From Ophiocordyceps camponoti-saundersi (nom. inval.) (Eukaryota; Ascomycota; Sordariomycetes; Hypocreales; Ophiocordycipitaceae), in contig PDHQ01000097.1 of the NCBI GenBank assembly GCA_003339415.1, positions 1 to 64,000 of the forward strand: a DNA stretch of 64,000 nucleotides. The letters run 5' to 3'. Below the pieces are notes generated by a model. That model was not told where the DNA came from, searched no databases, and worked only from the letters and a program-made list of their open reading frames with translations. Positions 46,677 to 58,855 of the stretch are shown here, one piece after another (position 1 is the stretch's first letter; each line of letters opens with the position of its first letter). The position numbers and the translations under genes were made by a program.

Positions 46677-49600
46677 ATGTCGGGATACCCAGGTGGTCAT
46701 CACGACCACTATGACGACGGCTATGGCCATCAAGGCGGCGGTCAAACCAATTCTTACTATCAAGATGACCAATACTATGACAATGGCTACGACGCCCGTG
46801 GTGGCCACGGGGGCCAAGGTGGCCATGGCGGCAACACTGCCGACGGCTATTACGACGAATCGTTAGTACCCCATCTACTTCTCATGTACCCTATCTGCTA
46901 ACTTGTCGCGAAGCGGCTACTATAATGCCGACCCCAACAATCCGTATCATCAGGACGGAGGTTACTATGATGGCCATGATCAGTATCAGGACGAGTACTA
47001 CAATGGCCAAGGCGGCTACTACGACAACGAATATAACAACGGATACGCTCCACACAGTGGTCGGCAGGGATCTGAAGAAGATTCCGAGACCTTCAGCGAC
47101 TTCACCATGAGGTCTGACATGGCTCGCGCCGCCGAGATGGACTATTATGGCCGCGGAGACGAGCGGCACAACAGCTACGGTGACGGCCAGCGAGGGTACC
47201 GCCCTCCTTCCTCGCAGCTATCGTATGGCGCCAATCGCTCCTCCGGCGCATCTACCCCGAACTATGGTATGGACTACGGCAACGTTCTGCCTGCCGGCCA
47301 ACGATCTCGGGAGCCGTACCCTGCCTGGACGTCGGACGCCCAGATCCCTCTTTCCAAGGAGGAGATTGAGGACATTTTTATGGACTTGACAGCCAAGTTC
47401 GGATTTCAGCGAGACAGTATGCGGAACATGTATGACCACCTCATGACGCTGCTAGACTCCAGGGCTTCTCGTATGACGCCTAACCAAGCTCTACTGTCTC
47501 TTCACGCCGATTACATTGGAGGAGACAACGCCAACTATCGCAAGTGGTATTTCGCCGCACACCTGGACCTCGACGACGCCGTCGGTTTCGCGAATGCCAA
47601 GAGCAAGGGTCTGCGTCGCAAAGCCAAGAACAAGAAGAAGAAGGCTAGTGGCGACGCCGCCAACGAAGATGAGGCTCTCCAGGATCTTGAGGGAGACAAC
47701 AGCCTGGAAGCAGCCGAATATCGCTGGAAGACGAGAATGAATCGCATGTCGCAGCATGATCGCGTGCGCCAGATTGCGCTCTACCTTCTCTGCTGGGGAG
47801 AGGCGAACCAAGTTCGATTCATGCCGGAATGCCTGTGTTTTATCTTCAAGTGCGCCGATGATTACCTGAATTCGCCCGCCTGCCAGGCTCTCGTCGAGCC
47901 CGTCGACGAGTTTACGTATCTCAACAACGTCATCACTCCTCTCTACCAGTACTGCCGTAATCAGGGGTATGAGATTCTCAACGGAGTCTATGTTCGCCGT
48001 GAGCGTGACCACAAGCACATCATTGGCTATGACGACTGCAATCAACTATTTTGGTACCCCGAAGGCATCGAGCGTGTCGTCTTGCAAGATAAGAGCAAGC
48101 TCGTCGATATTCCGCCGGCCGAACGGTACCTCAAGCTCAAGGATGTCGAGTGGAAGAAATGTTTCTTCAAGACGTACAAGGAGACCCGGTCCTGGGGTCA
48201 CCTCTTGGTCAACTTCAACCGCATCTGGATCATCCACCTGACCATGTTTTGGTTTTACACAGCCCACAATGCTCCCACTTTGATAGTCGGCTCCAAGTAC
48301 GAACAGCAGGCCAACAACCAGCCGGAGGGATCGAAGCAGTTCTCAGTCGTTGCGTTTGGTGGTGCCATTGCGGCCTTCATCCAGATTTTGGCCACCTTGG
48401 CCGAGTGGGCTTACGTCCCTCGTCGATGGGCCGGCGCCCAGCATCTGACCAAGAAACTCATGTTTCTGATCGTCATCTTTGCCCTCAACGTCGGCCCCGG
48501 AGTCAAAGTTTTCATGATACCCGCCGACAAGACCAAGAGCAGCATTGATATCGACCTGATAATTGGCATCGTGCATTTCGTCATTGCCGTCATCACCTTC
48601 CTCTTCTTTGCCGTCATGCCGCTAGGCGGACTGTTCGGGAGCTACTTGACCAAGAACTCGAGACGATATGTTGCCAGCCAGACCTTCACGGCCAGTTATC
48701 CGAAACTCTCTGGAAACGATATGGCAATGTCGTACGGCTTGTGGTTGACTGTCTTTGGTGCCAAGTTCGGCGAGTCGTATGTCTACCTGACTCTCTCCTT
48801 CCGCGATGTGATTCTCTTTGTCTCCATCTTCCATCCCAAGTGTCAGGGTGACCATATGCTGGGGAAGTCCGCCGACATCCTTTGCAAGAATCACCCGGCC
48901 ATCTTACTCGGCTTGATGGCGTTCACGGATCTCATCTTCTTCTTTCTTGATACATACCTTTTCTATGTTCTCCTCAACACTATTTTCTCTATCGCTCGGT
49001 CTTTTTATATTGGATCGTCGATCTGGACGCCCTGGAGGAACATCTTTTCCCGCCTTCCCAAGAGGATTTACTCCAAGGTCTTGGCCACTACTGATATGGA
49101 GATAAAGTACAAACCCAAGGTACTGATCTCCCAGGTCTGGAACGCCATCGTCATCTCCATGTATCGCGAACACTTGTTAGCCATCGACCACGTCCAGAAG
49201 CTGCTATACCATCAGGTGCCTTCTGAACAGGAAGGAAAGCGGACTCTGCGTGCGCCCACGTTCTTCGTCTCTCAAGAGGACCACTCTTTCAAGACCGAGT
49301 TCTTTCCAAACCATAGTGAGGCAGAACGCCGGATCTCCTTCTTCGCTCAGTCACTGTCGACACCTATTCCGGAGCCGCTTCCTGTGGACAACATGCCGAC
49401 CTTCACCGTCATGATACCTCACTACAGTGAGAAGATCCTTCTCTCCCTGCGCGAGATCATTCGTGAAGACGAACCGTATTCTCGAGTTACGCTTCTGGAG
49501 TATCTGAAGCAGCTGCACCCTCACGAATGGGACTGCTTCGTCAAGGACACCAAGATCTTGGCCGACGAGACGTCCCAGATGAACGGTGACTTTGAGAAGA

Positions 49601-52600
49601 GCGAAAAGGACGCGGCCAAAAGCAAGATTGACGATCTTCCGTTCTATTGCATTGGTTTCAAATCATCGGCACCCGAGTACACGCTGCGGACCCGCATCTG
49701 GGCTTCGCTCCGCTCGCAGACTCTCTACCGCACAGTATCGGGATTCATGAACTACAGCCGTGCCATCAAGCTCCTTTACCGCGTCGAGAATCCCGAGGTC
49801 GTTCAGATGTTTGGCGGCAACTCTGACAAGCTGGAACGAGAACTGGAGCGCATGGCGCGCCGGAAATTCAAGATTGTTGTGTCGATGCAGCGGTACTCCA
49901 AGTTCAAAAAGGAAGAGATGGAAAACGCCGAGTTCCTACTTCGCGCATACCCCGACTTACAGATCGCTTATCTTGACGAGGAGCCCCCCGTGGCCGAAGG
50001 CGAGGAGCCGAGGCTATACTCGGCCTTGATCGATGGGCATTCGGAACTCATGGAGAACGGCATGCGTCGACCCAAATTTCGGATTCAGCTCTCCGGCAAT
50101 CCAGTTTTGGGCGACGGCAAGTCGGACAATCAGAACCACTCGCTCATCTTCTATCGCGGGGAATACATTCAGCTCATTGATGCCAACCAGGATAATTATC
50201 TGGAAGAGTGCCTCAAAATCCGCAGTGTTCTTGCTGAATTCGAGGAGATGAAGACGGAAACCGTATCCCCTTACACGCCAGGGGTTAAAAACGACTTCTC
50301 CGCTCCGGTCGCCATTCTGGGAGCTCGCGAGTACATCTTCTCGGAAAACATCGGTATCCTGGGTGATGTAGCCGCTGGCAAGGAACAGACGTTTGGGACC
50401 CTGTTCGCCCGCACTCTCGCGCAAATTGGCGGTAAACTCCACTACGGGCACCCTGACTTTCTCAACGGCATCTTCATGACAACTCGCGGCGGCGTATCGA
50501 AGGCTCAGAAAGGCCTGCATCTCAACGAAGATATTTTTGCTGGCATGAACGCAATCCTCCGCGGTGGGCGCATCAAGCATTGTGAATATTACCAGTGTGG
50601 TAAAGGTCGTGATCTGGGCTTTGGTTCGATCCTCAACTTCACGACAAAGATCGGCACGGGTATGGGAGAGCAAATGCTATCTCGAGAGTATTATTACCTG
50701 GGCACACAACTTCCCCTGGACCGATTCCTGTCCTTCTACTATGCCCACCCTGGTTTCCACATCAATAACATGTTCATCATGCTCTCTGTCCAGCTCTTCA
50801 TGCTGACCCTTCTCAACTTCGGTGCCTTCCGCCACGAGACGATTCCTTGCGACTACAATCGAAATAAACCAACCAGCGACCCCCTGTTCCCCACGGGATG
50901 CGCCAATACAGATGCGGTGATGGATTGGGTGCAGCGCAGCATCTTCTCGATCTTCTTCGTCTTCTTCCTCTCCTTCGTACCGCTGATCGTCCAGGAATTG
51001 ACCGAACGTGGCGTGTGGCGCGCCCTGGTCCGCTTCCTGAAGCAATTTTTCTCGCTCTCGCCCTTCTTTGAGGTTTTCGTCTGCCAGATTTACGCGAACT
51101 CTGTGCAGCAGGATCTTTCGTTCGGCGGTGCGCGATACATCGGAACTGGGCGTGGCTTCGCCACGGCGCGCATTCCCTTTGGTGTCCTATACTCACGCTT
51201 TGCTGGACCTTCCATCTACTTCGGCGCCAGGCTGTTGATGATTCTCCTCTTCGCCACAGTCACTGCTTGGCAGGCGGCTTTGACGTATTTCTGGATCACG
51301 CTGCTGGGCCTGACCATCTCGCCATTCCTCTATAACCCGCATCAATTCGCATGGAACGACTTCTTCATCGACTACCGCGATTTTCTGCGTTGGCTGTCGA
51401 GGGGCAATTCCCGGAGCCACGCGTCTTCTTGGATCGCCTTCTGTCGTTTGTCGCGAACCCGCATCACTGGATACAAGCGCAAGGCATTGGGCGAGGCTTC
51501 CGCGAAGATGTCGGCCGACGTCCCGAGAGCCGCCATCGCCAACATCTTCTTCACCGAGATCTTGACTCCCCTTATGCAGGTCGTCTGGACTCTGATCCCG
51601 TACCTCTTCATCAATGCACAGACCGGCGTCTTGGAAGAGAAGAACAAGAATGTTAAGATCGGGCCTACGGATTCTCTCATCCGTGTACTCGTGGTTGCCT
51701 TGGCACCTATCGGTATCAACGCTGGAGTGCTGGCGGCAATGTTCGCCATGGCTTGCTTCATGGGCCCTCTCCTTAGCATGTGCTGCAAGAAGTTTGGCAC
51801 TGTGTTGGCCGCCATCGCGCATGGCACGGCAGCGGTCTTCATGCTCATTTTCTTTGAGGCCATGTTCGTTCTCGAGGGTTTCAACTTTGCCAGGACTTTG
51901 GCCGGAATGATCGCTGTTGTGGCCATTCAGAGATTCATCTTCAAGCTGATCGTGTCACTTGCACTGACCCGAGAGATGAAGACGGATCAGTCCAATGTCG
52001 CTTTCTGGACAGGAAAGTGGTATTCCATGGGCTGGCATTCCATGTCACAACCGGCGCGAGAGTTCCTCTGCAAGATTACGGAATTGAGCATGTTTGCGGC
52101 CGATTTCATCCTGGGACACTGGCTCCTGTTCTTGATGCTACCGGTCATTCTTATTCCGCAGGTTGACAAGCTTCACTCGATGATGCTTTTCTGGCTCAGG
52201 CCAAGGTACGTATAAGAAAGCGGCGCGCAGTGTGATTAGACGCTAAGTTGTTGGTGCAGTCGGCAAATCCGGCCTCCAATCTATTCGATGAAGCAATCGA
52301 AGCTGAGACGGAGGCGAGTGGTCCGATATGCCATGCTCTATTTTGTGCTACTGGCCGTTTTCCTCGGTCTAATCGTCGGTCCCATCTTGGCCGGCAAAGC
52401 AATTAAACCGGAAATTCTCAAGAAAATTGGCGACCAGGCCTCTCTGTCGCATAAGTTCATTCTTATGCAGCCCAACAAACAAAATAAGGACAACACGAAC
52501 GGCACAGAGGAGACGGGCACCGGCAGACCGGGCTACAGCGGCGCCTTCACGAAGTCGACGACTAAGACGGGGGCTTCGGAGCCGACGGCCACCGGTGGCG

Positions 52601-52635
52601 GCAACAGTGGCAACAATAGGATAAAGCTTTTCTAA
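46677..52635 (+). CDS. FKS1: 1,3-beta-glucan synthase catalytic subunit Fks1
   Basis: This plasma-membrane GT48 enzyme polymerises UDP-glucose into cell-wall beta-1,3-glucan under Rho1 control and is the echinocandin target. Exons 46677-46861, 46914-52205 and 52260-52635 give 1950 residues, the normal length. The N-terminus is Gly/Tyr/His-rich. The Fks1 domain follows ([25 protein letters not shown]), then membrane segments, the large cytosolic GT48 domain ([23 protein letters not shown]...IGTGMGEQ) and C-terminal membrane segments. Hot-spot 1 reads YLTLSFRDV (Tyr686 to Val694), against F...DP in sensitive yeasts. Hot-spot 2 begins DWVQRSIF. The leader is long and C/T-rich. Confidence 0.97.
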
Positions 52636-53478
52636 ATGGTTGTATAGCGCATGGAGGCCGGAGCTTTCACTTCTGGTGGGAGTGTCTCGCTCAGGGCAGT
52701 GGCTTCGTCAGTTTCTCCTCGCTGCGGCTGTCTTGAGTCGTGAGAGTAGAGCCTTCTGGCGATTGATTGCTTTCAGTTACATTATGATGAGCTTGGGGAA
52801 GCGAGGAGGGATCGGCATGAGTTCAAAGGTATATCTTAATTTGACTGCCGACGCCGCGACGGACTATACTAGGTAGGTAGGTATATTTGTTGACTGCCAA
52901 AAACAAGCTGTATGTTCATTAGTGTGGATAATCAGAGGGACCTCCCCTTACCTATAGCAACACGAGCCTCGGCTTGTAGTGTTGGTCGGCATCCTCCGCC
53001 GCCCTTTTTCACTCATCTTGGTGATGAGTATTCGTAGGACGATGAATAGGTACGGAGTAGGAGCAGCAGCACAAATGTACTCTGCAGTTCTGCACTAATC
53101 CGTTCATACAATCCTCGACATTTGGTGTTATCCATAAGCACATCTACCTGCCTTAGGTAGGTAGTAAGTAGGTAGGCAGATAGGCACTTACAGGGTGAAT
53201 TTACTTACAATAATACCATACATACATACATGTGTATGTATGTACCTATGTACGGAGTATCCGTATTCGCAATGGGCTTGTCGTTTCTAGCCTCACGGAG
53301 TTGTCACAGGCTCCATGTTCATCGCTCTGCTGGCGCGAAACTCCATTCTGATAATTACGGTAAATAAGCGAGCCGAGCCTTAGCCACACTAAAGCCGGTG
53401 ATCCACCTCGCGCCTCGCGTGCCCCAAGCCAGCAGCCAATTGACGAGCCCTCCTGTAGGCTGCCACTCTCAGACCGCC
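52636..53478. other. Intergenic region between FKS1 and LCB1
   Basis: No gene seen. It contains TACGGAGTA motifs at 53051 and 53251, AGGTAGGT runs near 52870 and 53155-53180, and a CATA/TATG inverted repeat at about 53217-53246. Confidence 0.6.
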
Positions 53479-55232
53479 ATGGAACTCGAGGCGCTACATG
53501 GTCGACTTCACGTCGCGCTTCAACAGGTTTGGTCCACCTTTCAGAAGGTACCAGGATCTGCGGTTCTGGTTCGCTATGTTCAGTCCAGCTACCAGAACGA
53601 TCCCGTACGATCTGCCATCGAACTGGTGCTGCTGCTCTTCTTCATCCGCTATCTGCTTTCGCCATCGTACTCGACGCAGAAACAGAACTATGTCAAGTTG
53701 GGGGAAGACGTACGTTGCTGCGTTCCAGATAAGGGGTCGCTGGTGACGAAGACTGGAAACGGAGGAGCACTGCTGACGCTGCATGGCTGCAGGAGATCGA
53801 CGAGCTGATTGACGAATGGAGCCCTGAGCCGCTTGTCGCCGATCAGACGCCTTTCGAAGAACTCGAAAGCGAACGGGTTCCCGTCATTGTCGGGTGAGGA
53901 AGCCTCCCACCGCGCACAGCTGTCGGTTCATATACCCGCTGACCGTCTTTCACTGCTAGCCCAACTGGTCCGAAGGTGAAGCTGTCGACGGGTCGCACCG
54001 TGACCAACCTTGCGTCGTACAACTTTTACAACTTCAATGCCAACGAGCAGATCAAAGAGAAGGCCATACAAACACTGCGCACTTATGGCGTGGGACCCTG
54101 TGGTCCGCCGCAATTCTATGGCACCCAAGACGTCCACGTCAAGGCCGAGGCCGACATTGCCAACTATCTGGGCACCGAGAGCTGCATAGTCTATGCGCAA
54201 TCTTTCTCGACTGTCTCCAGTGTGATACCGGCCTTTTGCAAGCGAGGCGATGTCATTGTTGCCGACGAAGCCGTCAATTACTCCATCCGCAAGGGTCTTC
54301 AGGTTTCGCGGAGCAACATCAAATGGTTCGATCACCTTGACATGGACCACCTCGAAAGGGTCATGCAGACTGTAGCCAGAGAACAAGCCAAGGCCAAGAG
54401 GCTCACGCGACGGTTCATCGTCACCGAAGGTCTCTTCGAGATGACTGGCGACTGTACTGACTTGCCGAGGCTTGTCGAGCTGAAGGAAAGATACAAATTC
54501 CGCATCATTCTGGACGAAACATGGTCCTTCGGCGTCCTCGGCCGGACAGGTCGTGGACTCACAGAAGCACAGAATGTGGACCCTCAGCAGGTGGACATGA
54601 TTATAGGATCTCTTTCAGGGCCGCTCTGTGCCGGCGGCGGCTTCTGCGCCGGGCCCAAGGATGTCGTGGAGCATCAGCGCATCACGTCGTCGGCATATAC
54701 CTACTCGGCGGCTCTGCCTGCCATGCTGGCCATGACGGCGAGCGAAACGGTTCACCTGCTGCAGTCTAATCCAGACATACTCTCCCAGTGCCGGGAGAAC
54801 ATCAAGACCATGAAGGCTCAGCTGGTTCCTCGGAGTGACTGGGTCGCATGTACCAGTGCGCCGGAGAACCCCGTCATTCTGCTCGTTCTCAAACCAGACG
54901 TCATCGGAAGTAGAAGGTTGAGCGTTGACGACCAGGAACGCATCCTGATGGAATGTGCCGACGAGGTATGATGATAATGTCAATCCGTAGTGATACGCAG
55001 GCTGACATGGCGTGTTCAGTCACTGGCAAACGGCGTTATGATCGCAAGGCTGAAGACCAGGCCCTACGCGCACGCCATCGCTGCCAAGGACGGCAGCTGG
55101 TTCGCCCAACCTGCGCTCAAAGTGTGCGTCACGTCTGCGCTTTCCAAGAAGGACATTGAGAAGGCGGGCGTGACGATTCGGCACGCCATAACAAAGATCA
55201 TGACGCGCAAAGCGAGTATCAAATCCACATAA
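53479..55232 (+). CDS. LCB1: Serine palmitoyltransferase subunit 1
   Basis: Lcb1 pairs with Lcb2 in the ER to condense serine with palmitoyl-CoA, the first step of sphingolipid synthesis. Exons 53479-53709, 53793-53893, 53960-54965 and 55020-55232 give 516 residues. A membrane segment (SAIELVLLLFFIRYLL) lies near residue 50. The aminotransferase-like fold shows NLASYNFYNF, GPCGPPQFYGTQDVHVKAE (with the conserved Cys affected in human SPTLC1 disease), FIVTEGLFEM, and ILDETWSFGVLGRTGRG. As in other Lcb1 proteins, the PLP-binding Lys motif of Lcb2 is absent. An upstream in-frame ATG at 53398 would add 27 residues but gives no better N-terminus. Confidence 0.95.
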
Positions 55233-56611
55233 AGAAGATGGGCAGCTCTACTGCGAAACTCGGATGGATAGTTCACACTCGGGGGCTAATGGATAGGTCA
55301 TCATGGTCTGGCATGAAGAGAATTTTTCCTTTCTTACAACTTACGACGAATATACATACTAGATTCCCTGCGACTGCCGGCGATGGAGAACAAAAAGCCG
55401 GCTGGCGGCTCACGACAAGGCGCGCCGCTGTGAGAGATGTGCTGACCGAACCCGAAGCAGAAGGCCATGCAAATGTCTGTTTCGAACGCTTTGTCTGACT
55501 GAGCTGGTTGCCGTTACCCGGCCGTTGTTTGTTTGTTCGCCGCCCGGCTCGTGGCCAGCTTTCCTGTCTCAGACGAAAATTCCCACGCGGTCTATGCCTG
55601 TCCATGGCCATGTGGTCTATGACGCGCTGATATGTTTATCTGTGTTTGGCGCCGAGATTTGCTTTCTTACAATGTGTGTTCGCAATTAGCATGCCACGGC
55701 TGACAGGTTGACAGCCTGGTAATGCGGGTGCAAATAGTGAATGATGTGCCAACAGTACCGGCGCCGACGACCGAGAGGTGGGTCAACCCCAGCCCTCGGC
55801 AGATATTTGTTCGGTCAGCCACTCCCTTTTCTCCGGCTCCGGCAAACGACCCCATCACACCCCCGTCCTCTCATCCATGTGCTGGAATTCTACTGAACTC
55901 TCGTCGTCGTTTTCACTGCCCGTGATTCGACCGTATCAAAGAACAATGGGGACCATGTTCTTCTTTACCTCGTCTCCGTCTCCGCGCGTCTCTCCCTCGT
56001 GGTCATCGCGAGGCGGTTCTCTCGACCAGAAACAGGCTATACATAGGTTCCTACAATGCACACTCACATACATTGGTACATACCTTCGCAAACCCGATAG
56101 CACCGCGTCGTGCATTCTTCGTCATGTTGTTCTTTGCCCCCTTACCCCTGAACACCTCATGTTTATCCGCTTGTGAGTGGCCTGCTTGGGTGGAGAGAAT
56201 GAGCAAGAAGATGCAGTCGTCGGCCTTGGCAACGCTGCGTCGCGGCTTCTTCGTTCGCGCCTCCATCCATGATTCCTTTAACGGCTGTCCAGCCTCCCCT
56301 TTCCTATCTCTTCTGACCTTGAATGCTTCTCGTTTTTAAAAATTCTTTCTCCTCTCAAAACCTATCATCACCATCTTCATCTTTCTCATTGTCCTTGTTG
56401 TCCCATTCTCGTTCCTACACAATATCATTACCAGCTTTACCCCTAGCCCTCGTTCCAGTCTATTCTATTCTCCCTTGACAGGCAGACAACTTTCCCCTTA
56501 TCGCCAGTCGTCGCATCATCTCCTTTCTTCTCGAACTTCTTTGCGTGAGAACCACAGGCCCTTGTCGGGCGTTCTCCTTCAGCCTGCTTTTGACGGCTGC
56601 CGTTCGCTAGA
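55233..56611. other. Intergenic region and long leader of the GH17 gene
   Basis: No gene is supported. The last 330 bp is strongly C/T-rich, typical of a fungal 5' UTR. Short open frames on both strands lack motifs. Confidence 0.55.
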
Positions 56612-58000
56612 ATGGGACTCGTTGGGCGGTTCATACTCCCGGCCATAGCACTAAGGTCCTTTGTTGCCAGTCATCCCGCCGGTACGCGCCTCTTTCATGT
56701 ACATATGAACAAGACAAATGGCTGACCCAAGCCCGGCATTCAAGGCTCCGAGGTGGCCCGCAGAGCTCTGGACGAGCATGTCGTCGATCTGACAGCGTCT
56801 GCCACAGTCTTTGAGGTTGACGAGGACGCAAACCAGGTGCAGACGTTTGAACGCTCCTACACTTATACGAAGGACTTCCCCGCGGCCGCTTCCCAGAGGC
56901 TAGACTACGCGGCCGTCACTACACCGACGCCGCAGTCACCGTCGATCGCTTCCAATGCACTGGACTATCCAGGAGATACTTCACTGGCGCCGCAGTCATC
57001 GTCGGCCACTCCCAATGCACTAGATTATTCGGCAGTCACTTTGCAGACGCCGCAGTCGCCGTCGGCCGCCATTACACAGACACCCCCGCAGGCTTCGGCG
57101 ATCGCCTCGTCGGATTCTTATGACCAAACTTCACAAGGCTCTACTTCCTCGACTGGCAAAGCTAAAGACAAAGGACCGATTACCAGATTGCAAGAAAATT
57201 CGACGAACCCTGCTTCCACAAGGTTATTTGGTGTCGCCTACGCGCCCTACAACGCCGACCATTTGTGCAAGTCCCCAGAACAAATCGACAATGACTTCCA
57301 GATAATCGGCCGGCATTACTCATTGGTCCGCATTTACGGCACTGCCTGCAATCAGGTTCGCAATGTTCTCAAAGCCGCAAAGGCTCATAAGATGAAGGTC
57401 TTCTTGGGCATCTGGGATCCGAACGACCTTCAAAACGAGATGAACATAATCGGAAATGAAGTCAATGGCGACTGGGAAAGCGTCCATACCATCAGCGTGG
57501 GCAACGAGAGGGTCAACAGCCAGCAGTCGAGCCCATCAGACATAGCCGACGCTGTCGCCAAAGCGCGTATTGGTCTCCAAGAGCTAGGGTACAACGGCTC
57601 AGTCGTGACCGTCGACACCTTTGGACAGTACCGGGATCACAAGAAACTGGCTGAGGCATCTGACTACTGTGCCATCAACGCACACGCCTTCTTTGACCAT
57701 ACCTCTCCTGCCGATCAAGCGGGACCGTGGCTCATGAGGAACGTCAAGGACGCCTGTGGGGATTCCACAAGGATTGTCGTTACCGAAACGGGCTGGCCCA
57801 CGCAGGGTCCCAAGAACGGCTTAGCTGTTCCGGGTGTCGAACAGCAGGCAGCTGCCCTCCGCTCAATCAACGAGGCCTTTGCCAGCGACGCTGAAAACCC
57901 CGTCCAGATCATCCATTTCTCAGCCTTCGATGACAAGTGGAAAAATCCTGGCGACCTCGGGGTGGAGCAGTATTGGGGCATTTACCACCGGACTGCGTAG
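56612..58000 (+). CDS. Secreted GH17 cell-wall beta-1,3-glucanase/transglycosylase
   Basis: GH17 cell-wall proteins (Scw4/Scw10/Scw11/Bgl2 type) cut and rejoin beta-1,3-glucan. Exon 1 (56612-56681) encodes a signal peptide (MGLVGRFILPAIALRSFVA); exon 2 (56745-58000) carries the rest, for 441 residues. A dibasic ARR-A site near residue 29 suggests Kex2 processing. Residues about 70-130 contain three imperfect LDY...PQSPS repeats, then a Ser/Thr linker. The catalytic domain runs from FGVAYAPYNADHLC to YWGIYHRTA; the acid/base is Glu278 in VGNER and the nucleophile Glu371 in VTETGWP. No GPI signal is visible. It lies about 4 kb from FKS1, which makes its substrate; co-regulation is inference. 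Confidence 0.93.
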
Positions 58001-58855
58001 GCCCTACCGATCGCCTCGTTCTTCATGTCGTCTGTGGCTCCAGTTGCAGGAGCAATGATTAGCAAAGCAACACAATCCCTTTCTCTCCGCCTGAGACATG
58101 TTGTCTTCACTCACTCCCTTTTGCGTCCTTTTCATTCGCCTTGCCATTCCCCTCTGTTTTGTTTCCTGCATTTTGCTATCGTGGTTCTTGAATTGCTTGA
58201 CCGAGGTACCTGGTTTGTTCTCGGATGCTTACTTCCTATGTTCACTCGCGGTAACTGGTTTGGGGGTTTTCGCTCCCAATTTGGTGGGAAGCCGGTGACG
58301 GTAGATTGTGTTGGTCGACTGGCTGTGTCTTCGGGTCGCGGCGCTCGTCGGACGGGAAGGAATTGGCGCCATGGTTTCAATTGAATTCTTTTGGTCTTTT
58401 GATTTACACCAGCCTCGGAAGGTATCGTGTCGCCCAGGTCCATGTCAGTTTGGTACGATGGCAAGGACCGAGGAAACAGGGCAATCATGTCATGACCACG
58501 ACACAAACCAGTGACCGACGCCATATGTGAAGGTACAGAATGAAGCATATTTTCAAACACCGCATCGAGTCCAGCAACATCTTTGAGCACATGACGTGAT
58601 GGAACCAATAGCTCCCAGAAACGACAGCAGGGCATGAAGATCAGCTTGAGGCCTACAAATAGCACTCCGCGGGGCGCACCATCTTTGGCATACATATGAT
58701 CCATTGCCTTGGACAAAAGGATGCCGAAGCTCCGAGCGCGGGCTCGTGACCGATGAGATGAAAAGACCTATTGATCAGAGACAACATATGTACATGTGTA
58801 TAATAATTCATATATGTGTATCCGTAGGGCACGACGCTATATGACGACAGATGCC
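58001..58855. other. Convergent 3' region of the GH17 and NYN genes
   Basis: Probably both 3' UTRs. A 194-codon minus-strand open frame (58132-58716) has no recognisable domain or conserved pattern and reads as the complement of a C/T-rich UTR; it was not called. Confidence 0.5.

Noticed and set aside
58132..58716. 194-codon minus-strand open frame
   Set aside because: No domain, no family-like motif, and it is the complement of a C/T-rich 3' region after GH17.
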